From: Epiperipatus broadwayi
Taxonomy: Eukaryota > Onychophora > Udeonychophora > Euonychophora > Peripatidae
Direction of reading: 5' to 3'
Assembly: GCA_028023455.1 (NCBI GenBank)
Contig: JAQFVV010006305.1
Span: 2,409,001-2,473,000 of the forward strand
DNA length: 64,000 nucleotides
Part shown: in pieces, positions 23,541-34,942 of the stretch
Position numbering within the stretch: the first letter of the stretch is position 1
Layout: the number at the start of each line of letters is the position of its first letter
Notes under the pieces: model-generated
What the model was told of the DNA's origin: nothing
Databases searched by the model: none
The model's input: only the letters and a program-made list of their open reading frames with translations
Program-made: the position numbers and the translations under genes

Positions 23541-24412
23541 TATGAAGGTGGACCGAAAATAACCTGAATTTTGTAATAAAAAATTGTTTATTTATCTTTA
23601 AGTATTATAAATTTCCTTTAAAGTGGTGTCCATTTAATACAATACACTAAACATGTTTTTCATTTTTCAAAGTAGTCCGGAATCACAAAGTGAAGGCTTT
23701 TAAGGTCTGCATTTTTTTTACTACTTCTAAGTCAGCAAAAAAATTGAGGTATTTTTTCATTCAAAAAAATAAAAAGAAGTCACATGATTAGAAATTGAGA
23801 AAATATGACTGATAGATAAGCTGAGTCATATTGAATTTAAATAAAAATAATTTTACAATTGTCATAGTGAAGCTTGCACTCCTCACTTTGCCATAAAAGG
23901 GGACATTTATATTTTATCACATCACACAAACATTTCAGAACTTGTAGATAAAATGTCATTTTATTAAGAACTAATTTTATGAGAAAAATACCGTTTGCGT
24001 CAATAAAAAAAAATATCAGCATTATTTTGACATTGGACATCATTCACCATGTTTTTTGGGAACATGGCGAATTTGAAAATTTCACTAAATCATTCGTAAA
24101 CTGGTGTTTTCTCCAGAACAGTTTTCTTGTAATCTGTTTCAAGTATTACAATTGTTTTCCCTTCCATTTTCCATAAAAGAAAACAGAATTTCAAATTCTT
24201 CCAAGCTTTCAGCCATTACAAAAAATCGACAATTACGTGAAATGCAATTTACAAAAAAATGTGCTATATGGCACCATGATTTTGTATGGTAACATAATTT
24301 GGAAGATTGATGCAAAATGATCCCCACAAGAGATATGCAACATAGAAGCATGTATGGCAATAGGCGCACTTACCAGAGAACAATTCCGGTTATTTTTGGG
24401 TTCTCCTTCATA
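23541..24412 (-). mobile_element. Mariner-like DNA transposon, internally deleted, both TIRs kept
   Basis: The ends are TGAAGGTGGACCGAAAATAA (left, from 23543) and, on the other strand, TGAAGGAGAACCCAAAAATA (right, to 24410), each flanked by TA. Minus-strand sequence between them has mariner transposase pieces. At about 870 bp it is shorter than the usual 1.3 kb, and the missing part lies between the N-terminal DNA-binding half and the catalytic half. Transposition is by cut-and-paste into TA; this copy is dead. Confidence 0.88.
23837..24043 (-). pseudogene. Mariner transposase, catalytic-domain fragment
   Basis: The fragment reads NVKIMLIFFFIDANGI, then FYLQVLKCLCDVIK and PLLWQSEECKLHYDN. 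In mariners the first block carries the first catalytic Asp (here in FFIDANG, with one extra Ile) and the second catalytic Asp sits in HHDN, here HYDN. The frame ends just after this block; downstream sequence to the TIR is out of frame. The N-terminal helix-turn-helix part is found near 24,100-24,240 in broken frames. Confidence 0.8.
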
Positions 24413-24649
24413 ATTGGATATTTACACATATACATTCTTATTATTCAATATTATTTCTAATATAAAAAAAGATAGCCAAGAACAGCTTAGCTTTTGCAGA
24501 AGTATGACATTTCCATCACTAATGAAAGGCTATAAATTTTATGTTTATAATCACCACTTTGAAAATTATTTGATTAACACAAAATAATCTTGGAATTTTA
24601 TCATCCAAATATATTGGGATATCTATTTTTGATTATTATTGAATATCTA
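24413..24649. other. AT-rich non-coding DNA
   Basis: Nothing recognised. Confidence 0.5.
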
Positions 24650-24775
24650 GTTGCAATGGCTGTGGGTCTTTAAACTTGAAAGAAAAATTGCAAACTTGTT
24701 TAAATTTGAATCTCAAACATAAGCATGACATATAGATATGCTAATCATTATACCATGAGATCCTGATTCAGCCAT
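24650..24775 (-). mobile_element. Degraded tRNA-derived SINE (family B)
   Basis: On the minus strand: CATGGTATAATGATTAGC (box A region), then about 35 bp later GAGATTCAAATTT (box B-like). The same layout is seen at 49.6 kb on the same strand. It is heavily mutated and the tail is not defined. Confidence 0.5.
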
Positions 24776-25284
24776 TTCCATTTTATGGTGCATTTTAAAT
24801 ATCTTATTCTTTCAAAGAATAATGGTTGGATATGATGATGATTATTGATAAGTATGTCTAAATCTGATCTTTTTAAGTATTTTTAGAACTGAGATTGGAA
24901 AACAACACTTATCTAACCTCTGTTAAATGGATTCTTTTTTGGAAGAATTTGAAAATTAAATATTTTAATTTTTTAAACTAAGCATTTAATTTTGTTCTAC
25001 TTGAAAATTGATCTTTTATTGTCATATTCTGGAAAAGCATTTTAAAATTTGGTCAAAGATTTATTATTTTAAAGTATTTTAAAACTATTTACTATCATAC
25101 TTTATTTTCTGCTGGATAAAGATTTTTGTGGAATAACGTGATTCATCTAAAATATAGAAAATAATTGCATGGTTAATTTGTTAGGAGGTCATTTGACATT
25201 AAAACAATGAAATGACAGGATACTCGCAACATTTCTATTTATGTAACCCAATTCACACACACACATATATATATATTATTTTCC
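24776..25284. other. AT-rich non-coding DNA
   Basis: Nothing recognised. Confidence 0.5.
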
Positions 25285-25350
25285 TCCAATGGAAATCGAA
25301 TCTGGAACTTTTCGCTCTTGAACCCACCACTCTGCCTCTGCATTCTTTAT
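25285..25350 (-). mobile_element. tRNA-like fragment (SINE or tRNA pseudogene)
   Basis: The minus strand has GGCAGAGTGGTGGGTTC (box A-like) and, after a short spacer, CAGATTCGATTTCC (box B-like). It lacks a paired acceptor stem, so it is not a working tRNA gene. A TA microsatellite lies directly upstream in plus coordinates. Confidence 0.5.
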
Positions 25351-26084
25351 TCTGATTAATATTAAATGCTTTGATTGGTTTGTTCCATCACATTCAAAAT
25401 CTAGAATTGTAATTTATTATACTAAGAAAATAAAGTGTTAAAGTTAGGTGAATTGTTTTATTTTTAATCAAATTATCATTTCTTTTTAAAATAACACTTG
25501 TATTTTATTGCCTATACACCTGATTTTTTTTAAAATATTAATATCAATGCCTTATTTTTATTTATAGTACAGTATATAGTTCATTTAGTTTTTGGAGAAA
25601 AGATTTATTTTTCTCCATCGTGTATCATCTTTTTGTTGTTAATAATATGTAATAGATTTTGCTCTTTTGAATCGCGTTCATTTTAGTTAGAATGAAGTCT
25701 TATTAAAGTTTATTTGAAGATTTCTTTTTTGAAATAGTAATAAATACCTTATGTATTACTTTGAGAAGCTATCAAAATGGCAACAAGATTATCCCCGCTC
25801 ATAACAATTTTTTATTTTTTTACTTTATCTTTTTTTGTTGTTGTTGAATTGTGATTTTTTATTTTTTCATCTGATTTTATGCAACAATATTTTCTGCATC
25901 AATTAATTTATTATTTATGTGATATTTAATACAAAAATTTGCATTAACTGAAAATGTTAATAAAACATTACTTTTGGTGAATCTGTACATAAAGATCTGG
26001 TATTAAGGATCTTTTTTTGATTCTGTGTAAATGTAGAATTTGAAAGACATTATAGTGTATTAATACATATTTCTGATTGTTATG
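25351..26084. other. AT-rich non-coding DNA
   Basis: Nothing recognised. Confidence 0.5.
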
Positions 26085-26345
26085 CCTACAATTAGGGATT
26101 CGATTCTAGACTGGATGAAGCTTGGATTTTTTTTTTTTCACATAGTTCATCAATAGTTAACTTAAATAGCCACACAATTATGATCAGTAAATGGATGTGT
26201 AAAATTTTTAAACTAGAGGATAAAACAAGAAAAAAAGCTCTTAGCTTTTGATCAGCTGGTAGATATTATATTTTTATTCATTATTTCTCTTTAGAGGGTT
26301 ACTAAGAATTTTTGCTCTTCAGTTGGCTATTTAAAGACTATAATC
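26085..26345 (+). mobile_element. tRNA-derived SINE (family B), best-bounded copy
   Basis: Box B-like GGGATTCGATTCTAGACTGG is followed by GATGAAGCTTGG, a T-rich tract, and a 3' body ending GGCTATTTAAAGACTAT. The body matches 38,725-39,020 in order (AGGATAAAACAAG.., CTCTTTAGAGG.., TATTTAAAGACT). The box A part is eroded in this copy. Confidence 0.6.
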
Positions 26346-27198
26346 AATTTATTTTATACAGAATTAATAAAATAATAAATAAAGCCAGTGGTATATTGCT
26401 GGGATGTTCTTACCTGAAATGTCAGCTAGGCTCCATCTATGAACCCTGAGCTCCAGAATTTTCCATTCTACTGTATACCAAATTACACAGGGTCCAGAAT
26501 TAATACCTAATAATATTGTTTCAACTAGTTTTCTAATCATTTTTAAAAACAGTTAGCTCAATTTTTGGGAATTGCTCCTATTTATAAATTAGAATATTTT
26601 TTAGTTTTTCAAACATGAATAGCCATTTCTTTGCAAAAAACAAAGGGGGGAGGGCAATAAAAACTAACAAACTAATTCATAACTATCAACAAATTTTAAA
26701 TTAGATTTAATTTTATCTTTCAATTCTCATTTATAAATTTATGAAACATATATACCCAACATTCAATGCCAAATGAAGAAAAGTAATAACACTGAATGAA
26801 AGTGATAACAGAATGTCAATTTCATAGTAAAGTTATTAGCTTTTGTTGGTTTGTCATAAGATAACTAAAATATTATACAGTCTATTAATTAAAAAATTCT
26901 TAAAAGAACACTTTGGGTATGCTAGCTTGAAAAATTAAATTTAATTAAGGATTAATTGATACAATGCTATTTAGATTATTTGACTTTAATTTTAAGAAGA
27001 AGATGGAGGTAACATTCATTCACTCTGCAAAAATGTGGCATTAATCTGGAATGATTTATTTTCTAGCTAAGAATAATCAGATACCCATTAAACAAATTGT
27101 TATTGGACAATTGCTATGATTTCCTGAAAGAAAAATCCCAAGTCTGTTTGCACTCTAAAATTTTTATTTCAACAAAAGTAAATTTTATAATATCAGTT
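26346..27198. other. AT-rich non-coding DNA
   Basis: There is a G-rich AAAGGGGGGAGGG string at about 26,642; no bounded feature. Confidence 0.5.
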
Positions 27199-27464
27199 AT
27201 TCGGGATTCGAACTCAGACTTTCACATGATCCACTACTCTCAGTGCCATCTCATATTGCTGACCCACCTGATCACACACATGTTGAAAAGATAAATAATC
27301 ACCAATATACATATTTCATGATAAACCAGCAATCATCAGTTGGTCTAGATTACTATCCTGGTGATTATTTATCTTTTCAACATGTGTGTGATCAGGTGGG
27401 TCAGCAATATGAGATGGCACTGAGAGTAGTGGGTCGTGTGAAAGTCTGAGTTCGAATCCCGAAT
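27199..27464. repeat. Foldback element, arms about 106 bp (family F)
   Basis: The left arm (27199-27304) and right arm (27359-27464) are almost exact reverse complements around a 54 bp centre. At its outer end the right arm reads GAGTTCGAATCCCGAAT, a near-perfect tRNA B box. The arm and centre sequences (GATAAATAATCACCAATATA, then CAGCAATCATCAGTTGGTC) are also in the larger foldback at 43,601-44,453, so this is a deleted member of one family. Overlapping ORFs here are by-products of the palindrome. Confidence 0.85.
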
Positions 27465-28034
27465 ATATTACATATATAAATGCAATTTTAAGCCTGTACA
27501 ATGTATTAATATCAGTTATTCTAAATGTTAAATGATGATATTAAATTTGTTCAAGTTTAATAAAACAAAAGATAAAGATTTTAGCTAAGTAATCTTGGCA
27601 AGTATAGACTACAAAATTATATAAATATTTATAAAAATAATTAATAAAATTATTTCCGTTTCCAGTCTTGAATAATCCCAAAAGTCACTTACCGACCCTC
27701 TTTTCAATTTTTCTTACATAGTCAAAATGTTCTAAATAATTAAATAAACAAGTAACAGAAATTATTCGAAACTGTAATTTGGGCCTAACAAAGGTATATT
27801 TGGGGACACAAGTTTCCATGTAATAACTAGATATTCATTTATTTTGTCTACATTTTGTTTAACCTTTTACGGCATTTTAAAGTTAAAATTCCTAACTTAA
27901 ATTCCTGTATATTTTTATACTGTTTTAGTTTTAAATTTACATCAACAATCCAATTCACAATCATCACAAATATGTATATATATACACACACACTTACATG
28001 CAAATATATGTTTATATATTATGTTCATATTATT
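27465..28034. other. AT-rich non-coding DNA
   Basis: A short TA/CA microsatellite at about 27,972-27,990 lies beside the 3' end of the next LINE. Confidence 0.5.
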
Positions 28035-28969
28035 ATCATCCACCATTATCAATCCACTGCAGGACGAATGTCTTTCCAAGTTCAATCCATCTTCCCCAAT
28101 ATCTAGCCTCTCTTCTCCACATCACTCCACTCTGTCTTATTTCATCCATCCATCCATCTTACATGTGTTTTCTTTCTAGGTCTTTTACAATCTCTTGGAA
28201 TCCAATTTAATATTTCAATTGTCCATTTATTATCATCTCTTCTAGCAATAAGTTTATCCCAGCTCCACTTCAGTCTCTTAATCCTTTCAATGATGTCAGT
28301 AACAACTGTTTATTATTTCATCCATATATTAAATTTTCGATCTCTTCATTTACTCCTAACATACATCTCTCTACAAGTGTCCAAATCTCAGATCCATAAG
28401 TAAGAACTGGTAAAACACATTTATTAAAAATCTTCCTTTTCAAACCCATAGGCATATTTCCTTTTAATATTAAAGTTATTTCTACCAAAAGCACTCCACA
28501 AGTTTAATTCTATGATTAATTTCATCATTATGTTTCCATCTGCAGTAATAATCTTATCAATTGTAGTTGTTAGCTTCTTCTAACTCATTACTATCAATCT
28601 TTATTTTCATCTTTTGAGAAAATCCAATGATGATTATTTTAGTCTTTTTAATGTTTATGTTTAGTCCATCTGATAACTCTTGCAAAATTTTCTAAAACTC
28701 TGAAGCATTATTTGTAAAAACAACTAAATCATCTGCAAAAATTACTTTTATTACTTTAGCTTTCCATTTTAATCCACAAAATACTGCTTGCAGCACTGCT
28801 GTAAAAAGTTTTGGAAATATGGAGTCACGCTATCATAGACCCTTCTCAATATTAACCTTCCTAGTATCATTATATAATTGTTGCTGTTGCATTTTTATAA
28901 ATATTCTTCAGAATAAGACAATATCCTGCTTCTATACCTTGATGATCCATTGCTTTAATCACTGAGGAA

Positions 28970-29521
28970 ATGTTTATAGAATCAAATGTCTTTTCATAAT
29001 CTACAAAACCAAAGCATAATTATATAATTATATTCATTGGTTCTTTCTATAACTTCTCTCAATATTTGGATATGATCCGTTGTAATAAACCCATTTTTAA
29101 ATCCAGCTTGTTCTTTTGGATAATTGAAATCCAAAGTTCTCTGTATATGAGTTGTAATAACTGTGGTAAAAATTTTGTATAAACTGATAAAAGACTGATA
29201 GGTCTGTAATTTTTAATACCTTCTTTATCACTTTTTTTAAATATTAATATTAATACTGCATTCTTCCGATCATCGGGTATATCTATCATTGAAACATTTG
29301 GTATATAACTTTGTCAAAAAAATTTCTAATTCTTCCCCTGCTTCTTTTAAGATATCAATTACAATTCTATCATTACTTGGAGATTTCCCCTTCTTCATAA
29401 ATTTAAGTGCACATCTCACTTCATTTAAAATCCTGGGCAATTCAAAAGATATAATAGCTGTACGAGGCACTTGTTCTTTAGTACTATATAATTCTTGATA
29501 GAGCTTTTCTATCCACTTCAT
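28970..29521 (-). pseudogene. LINE family 2b, RT fingers and motif A
   Basis: Two overlapping open segments cover the fingers: ALKFMKKGKSPSNDRIVIDI then ILKEAGEELE (29270-29521) and NAVLILIFKKSDKEGIKNYRP with ISLLSV (29059-29289). The latter is the RT1-2 block of LINE polymerases. Motif A follows near 28,980-29,015 as FVDYEKTFDSI, catalytic Asp intact. The two segments are in different frames, joined at about 29,280 by a frameshift. Confidence 0.82.
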
Positions 29522-30165
29522 GATGTCATTTCTTTTTTAGTAATAGTTCCATCTATTTTTTCTTATTGCAGATATATGTTTCATACCAATACCAAAATGT
29601 TATTTTATACTTTTGAGACTTTCATTCTCTTCTGTAGCTTTCCTTGCTAGTTCACAATTATACTTTCTTATATCATTATTGACTCTTTTCCCACCATTTT
29701 ACAAAATTCGAGATATTCAATCCTCCTTAATGAATCATTTTTTATATTTTTTCATATTCCTTCTTTTCTTCATAAATTTTCTAGTCTCAGTAGAAATTTT
29801 ATTGGTCAATTGCTGCTTTTTTCTACCAGCTATCTTTGTTGCAGTTTTTAAAAGTATATTAATTATTTTCCTATTAATTTCATTCAAATATGAATCATGT
29901 TCAATATCTGTTAATATTTGAAAATAATATATAAGTTCTAATTTAAATTCATTAGAATGTTTCTGAAGATTAGGAATATCAACTGTGAATTTTTTTTTCT
30001 TAATAATTTTTGTCTCTCTAGTTTTGCATTAACATATATCTTAACTATTGATGATCACTTCCTGTGTTAAATTTATTAAGAACATTACAATCCTGAAATA
30101 TATTATTTTCTGTTAGTCAAAATATAATCCAATTCTGCTATACTTTCATTTGAATGCTTCCATGT

Positions 30166-30381
30166 TCATTTCCTTTTAATATTTTTCTCAAAAAAAGAAT
30201 TCATAATATAAAGTTTTTCTTTTTTTGCAAACTCCACAAGTCTACGTACTCTCTCATTTCTATTACCATAACCAAATTTACCTACAGCACTTTCATTTTT
30301 CAATTGTTTACCAATTCTAGCATTAAAGTTTCCCATAACAATTTTAAAATGTTGTTTGGTCTGATCAAGTCTTTTGTACAT
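30166..30381 (-). pseudogene. LINE family 2b, endonuclease fragment
   Basis: A 71-codon segment contains IVMGNFNARIGK, corresponding to the GDFNAxxG metal-binding block of APE-type endonucleases (Asp replaced by Asn here), then GKFGYGNRNERVRRLVEFAK and LYIMNSFFEK. Upstream, IIQVYVPTSSHSD near 30,430 is the preceding block. The D to N change would remove an active-site residue. Confidence 0.8.
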
Positions 30382-30472
30382 CTATAAAAAAAAGTCCTTT
30401 ACTACTTAATCACTATGAGAACTTGTTGGAACATAAACCTGAATTATCTGTATTTGGTATCTCTGTCTGATA

Positions 30473-32002
30473 CATATATATATATATATTATTGATTTAA
30501 ATCAAATGTGCATAATGACAAATTGGTAAATAATAAAAGTTAACTATTTCCTGATAACTTTGATGTCATAATAAAATAACTAGCTAATCAATTCTTCTAG
30601 GACAATTATTCTAAAGCTCACAATACTGTTCAATCTTTGTTACAGAATAGTTAACAAATTTATTTAATATCAAATTATTTTTAAACATTTTTTTTTTTTT
30701 AATTTAAAATTCCTTTTGTTTGTCTATGTCAGATCTTGTAACTGATTTTTAACAATATTTTTAGTGAATAGATTTCTTCAAATTTTATACACATCAGATA
30801 TCGATGAGAATGCAATATGACACTGACTTATTTCAGGATTGTTCTGTCTAACCGTGTCAGTAGACTGAATTTCAAAATGTGAGATATTGATTCAGCAAGT
30901 TTTCAGTTAAGAGCATAAGATGACAGTATATTTTTCTTTATAAGAGACTTTCATTGTATATTCACTAAGAAGCACTTACAGTTAATTAAAATAGAAAAAA
31001 AAATGAAGGATGAAATCTTAACTTCTCTTGATTTTTTAATTAAAGCTAGCTTTTTTAAAAAAGTTGCTTTCATAAACACAGTCTTATAAACGATTTTTAA
31101 TATATATGCATGACATTGTTTACACTCTTTAGTTTTTAAATTTGAATATGAATATTTATAAAAAGTCAGTTGGCAAAATATTTGAATACTAAAAATGAAC
31201 AAAATAATGAATATAAAAAATATTTTATAAAAAATGCTTTCATTTAATTTGAGGAGTAATGCACTAAAAACCAAAAAATAATTTTCTGCTTTGAACCACA
31301 ATTTGGGTTGGTGTACTTAAATTGAAATAAAAGGGGGTACAGCATTAATAAATTAATTAATTCTATTACTATTTTTAAAATATTACCCATGCTTTTATTT
31401 CAAGTTAAATATACCAAACCAAATTATAGTCAAATATAACAAAATATTTTTCCTGTTTTTAGTGCATTACTTTTCAAATTAAATAAGTGTGGGTTTTTTT
31501 CATATAATATTTTTTATATTTATTATTTATATATATCGATTGAAATCAAAGAATGGAATTTAATAATTGAAGTTATAAAAAAAAATTATATGCTTTTATT
31601 TTCTCTCATGTACAATTATTATATATTCCATATTATATTTATTATTCTAAAATTTCTGGCTCACTAATGGAATTTGCAGAAATATTAAAAACTAACTTTC
31701 CAAAGAAAATGAAGAAATCATGTAAAATCTAAACAGAATAGCAGACAAGCTATTACTTATTATTTTTTAAATTAAATTATGAGAAAAAATAAAATATGAT
31801 GAGTAATTTGCGAAACATTATAATATTTAATCAATCAAATGCTTTTCTCTAACTATTTCTTCTTTGATGAACAAATTTTCAAAAAAAAAAGTATGTTTAC
31901 TATAAATTTAATTAGAACAGCAAAACAAACATTTTTTTGTCTTCTAAATTATTATGGAAAACTTGAATTATTATTGTCCATTATTTTACTTTCACAAAAG
32001 TT
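30473..32002. other. AT-rich non-coding DNA
   Basis: A TA microsatellite at 30,475-30,490 marks the LINE 5' truncation point. The 116-codon minus ORF at 30951-31301 is Phe/Lys/Ile-rich with no start context or motif and I regard it as chance. Confidence 0.5.
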
Positions 32003-32180
32003 TCTGGTGGTATAGTGGATAGAGCATCTTTGTACTATGGTTTTAACCTAGAATTTTAGCCTGAACTAGGTGAAATATTTCTTTTTTTTACAAACAAGCT
32101 TAAAGTTGTCTTTAGTAATCAACCCACATCAATTTAAGCAGCCATTCAATTATTGATAGTTAAATGATTGTCAGTTATGT
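32003..32180 (+). mobile_element. Degraded tRNA-derived SINE (family B)
   Basis: TGGTGGTATAGTGGATAGAG (box A region) is followed by a decayed box B (AGAATTTTAGCCTGAAC), then TAGGTGAAATATTTC and a T tract. The order matches the copy at 38.7 kb. Confidence 0.6.
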
Positions 32181-32604
32181 TAACTAGAGATTAAAGATCC
32201 AAAGTTAATCTTGATTGTTCAGATGACTATTGACACATATATTATAAAAACAAAATATATCACTAAATGTCATTACAAATTAAAAGCTATATTTATTTGA
32301 TGGAATGATTGTAAATAGCATATAATTCTTGGTTTGATCAGTAGCTTGAAAATTATCTACTATAATATTTTACACATGGCAAATTACTATATGTAGAGTT
32401 GGCATCTTGTTGTATCTGACTTGAGGCATAAGGAATATTTTCAGATATTGTTTGTTACATTTTCTAATTGTTGGCTTCATAGATTGCCACCCTCAATCTT
32501 CCCATCACAATATGGTGTTTATAAATATTAAATATAAAATTTAGTATTTCTGTTTATAATATTTGAAATACAGGCATTCTTCATATACCTAGAGCTTTAT
32601 TGTA
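32181..32604. other. AT-rich non-coding DNA
   Basis: Nothing recognised. Confidence 0.5.
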
Positions 32605-32700
32605 AATGTAGAGGATTTGAATACAGACTTTCAAATACCCTTTAATTATCCACACTATCTCTTACCACTGATACACATGACCAGTCTGTAATTAAATCCC
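32605..32700. repeat. Partial single-arm copy of foldback family F
   Basis: GAGGATTTGAATACAGACTT, then CCACACTATCTCTTACCACT and GATACACATGACCA follow the order of the left arm of the 43.6 kb foldback. There is no opposite arm. Confidence 0.65.
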
Positions 32701-33285
32701 CTATACTTATTTCTGATTATATAAACTAATTATGTAAAAAATTAATCAGATAAGTTGAAGATAAATCAATGGCTGTTTGAAGTTTAAGATTTAGAATTTT
32801 GTTGTTACGCAAAATAAAGTAATTTATCAATTATTGCAGATTAATTTAATAAAAAATCTATTACTTAAAACATATATTTTTATTATTATTATTTTTTTTT
32901 TTTTACTATTTCTATCATTTTTTTTTATTACCTTCTTATTTCATTTTTTTTTTCATATTTTGAAATGTTTACTTAGATTAAGATTATTTCTATAAAAAAT
33001 TAGAGTTAAAAAACATACATATATATTCAGTAAAACATTTATCAAGCAAAAAAAAAACAAAAAAAAAAAAATTAGCATCACAAATGAAGATATAAATTTA
33101 TTATTTTTATGAATTGTGTAGAAGTTTTTGATGATATAAAATTTATTTTATTTTCAGTTAGCATTTTAAAATTTGTAATAAATATTTCACATTAAAGAAT
33201 AAAACTAACCCTTCTTGAACTGCATTTTCTAAGACATTCTATAGTTGTTTTAACAAAATGAATGCCCATTCAAATTATACTCTTT
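32701..33285. other. AT-rich non-coding DNA
   Basis: Poly(T) and (TTA)n-like low complexity at about 32,880-32,960; nothing else recognised. Confidence 0.5.
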
Positions 33286-33416
33286 AACAACTTTTTATTT
33301 TTAATTTTTTTTCCATATGTCAAAGCGTTAACGGAGAAGCGACCCAGGTCAGCTACTTGAAAGACAGGTATACTAACCACTACGCCACCAACGCTTGACA
33401 ACAACTTTTTATTTTT
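33286..33416 (-). mobile_element. tRNA-Gly-like SINE (family G), copy 2, with 17-bp target-site duplication
   Basis: AACAACTTTTTATTTTT occurs exactly at 33286-33302 and 33400-33416. Between them, on the minus strand: GCGTTGGTGGCGTAGTGGTT (box A TGGCGTAGTGG fits the consensus), an anticodon region CTGTCTTTC, a damaged box B (GGGTCGCTTCTCC), then TTAACGCTTTGACATATGG and poly(A). The long exact duplication implies a young insertion. Confidence 0.92.
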
Positions 33417-33833
33417 TCCTTTAAAATTCCAAATATTGTAATTGTACGCTGATGTCAGACTTTATTTATTATCCTCTTTAAAATTAGTCTTGTGTCAAAA
33501 ATTAAATATGTTAAAGCTATTAGCAGTTTAAAGCACATATGTACACACATAACATATATAATTGTTTTAACCATACAATATTGACAATAATGTTATTTTT
33601 ATGACTATATATAAATTAACAAACTAACAGTGCCTTAATGATAAAATCATTTTTAATAACATAATAATTAAAAATTTTAATCAATAATTTATATCTCATT
33701 TGTTTTTTTAGATTGCATTATTTTTTAAGAATCTTGAATTTTCAAATTAATATTTTTTTGTGTGTTAAATGCCTTTTTGATCTTTTTTTTGAGTGTGTAT
33801 GGGTGTGTGAGTATGTATGCTTCTTTCCTATAT
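33417..33833. other. AT-rich non-coding DNA
   Basis: Nothing recognised between two SINE G copies. Confidence 0.5.
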
Positions 33834-33970
33834 AAAATACCGGGATTAGTCAAGCGTTGGTGGCCGAGTGGTCAGCGCAGCCGCCTTACAAGCAGTTGTC
33901 CCGGGTTTGCGGGTTCGCTTCCAGGCCGATGTTTTGACCCATGAAAAAAAAAAAAAAAATACCGGGATTA
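33834..33970 (+). mobile_element. tRNA-Gly-like SINE (family G), copy 3, with target-site duplication
   Basis: TACCGGGATTA flanks the element at 33838-33848 and 33960-33970 (up to four more A may belong to it). Inside: GCGTTGGTGGCCGAGTGGTC, a GCCGCCTTACAAGC anticodon arm, box B GGGTTCGCTTCCAGG, then CCGATGTTTTGACCCATG and a 16-A tail. Anticodon arm and box A differ from the other copies, so it may be a subfamily. Confidence 0.9.
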
Positions 33971-34366
33971 TTTGAATTAAAATTTTTTTTAATACAATAG
34001 TTAGTACTTTTAATTTCGTTTTTATTTTTTAATATAATCAAACAATATCATTTAAATGGAAAAGTATTTTTATGTACTAGGAAACTCACATGAAAAGAAA
34101 AAATAAGAAATTATTTACATTAATTGGAGTGGGAAAGAGTGCTATTAATAAATAGGCAATATAAATACTTGAAAAATACATTATGTTTGGAAAGTAATAT
34201 AATCTAAAAAACAAATGAAATTGCAATAGTTACTACATTAACAGGGATATTTTAATCAGTGAAAGCAGTGTCTATTAGTTTAATTATATACAGAATTTGT
34301 AAAAATAAGAATATATTATCATTAATGTTTCTTACTGTTAATGCAATTGCATTGCATTTATTCGTA
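33971..34366. other. AT-rich non-coding DNA
   Basis: Nothing recognised. Confidence 0.5.
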
Positions 34367-34410
34367 ACAATTTAAAAAGCTTCTTCACAATTTAAAAAGC
34401 TTCTTCACAA
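34367..34410. repeat. 20-bp tandem duplication
   Basis: ACAATTTAAAAAGCTTCTTC occurs twice back to back. Confidence 0.9.
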
Positions 34411-34703
34411 ACAAACATAATACATAAAAAAATTATTGCAATACCATACTTCTGGCTAATTTAAAATTACTTATGAATGTGGACAATTAACATTAGATTT
34501 GGAGATATACTTTAAAAAGGAAATTGAATGAGAATAAACTTCTGTATACCTATACTATATGAAAGAATAAAGCAAAGGTAAATGCCAGAATGATAACCTT
34601 TCAACATTTAACAAATTTAATCATAGTAATGAAAATAATTTTAATTTAATGGCAGTCATTTTATGTGAAGAAATGACAAAAGATTAAATAAACCATATTT
34701 ATC
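34411..34703. other. AT-rich non-coding DNA
   Basis: Nothing recognised. Confidence 0.5.
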
Positions 34704-34942
34704 ATGAGAAATAATTTCTCTTATTCTTCTCTTTCACTTTCTTTGCATATCTTCATATATTCATATATATATATTGCTTATAATACTTCTTTCATTTACA
34801 CTTCAATGCAAACAAATTTTCTTAAAAAAATTCTTTATTTTTCTTATAGTTTCAACTGTCCAGCAGTCTTCATCAGAACTTTATCCATCCTCCTCTGCTT
34901 TAAGAAGTATTATAAGCAATATATATATATGAGAAATAATTT
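34704..34942. mobile_element. Small insertion with 14-bp target-site duplication and internal inverted repeat
   Basis: ATGAGAAATAATTT occurs at 34704-34717 and 34929-34942, framing a 211 bp element. Inside, about 27 bp arms (TATTGCTTATAATACTTCTT and its complement) pair across about 110 bp, and a CTGATGA..GAAAC motif sits between them on the minus strand. It resembles a retroelement end or retrozyme-like unit more than a TA-type transposon. A 107-codon ORF overlaps (34704-35027) but has no motif. Confidence 0.65.
34849..34876 (-). other. Hammerhead-core-like motif with a good stem II
   Basis: On the minus strand: CTGATGA, A, the hairpin GACTG-CTGGA-CAGTT (five pairs, one G-U) and GAAAC. Both conserved core strands and stem II are present. 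The cleavage triplet and stem III were not found nearby, so this is an incomplete or degenerate ribozyme at best. Confidence 0.4.

Larger units (their letters stand above)
28035..30472 (-). mobile_element. LINE family 2, copy b, 5'-truncated in the endonuclease
   Basis: This minus-strand element holds part of the endonuclease (30,460-30,160), the RT (about 29,520-28,730) and the C-terminal tail (to about 28,035). It runs parallel to copy a and reaches further 5', stopping at a TA microsatellite at about 30,475. Motif C at 28728-28739 still encodes FADD, unlike copy a. Frameshifts are common, so it cannot make a full protein. Confidence 0.87.

Noticed and set aside
30951-31301. 116-codon minus ORF, Phe/Ile/Lys-rich with membrane-like stretches
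   Set aside because: Composition follows the A/T bias, there is no motif, no splice or promoter context, and similar ORFs are expected by chance at this base composition.
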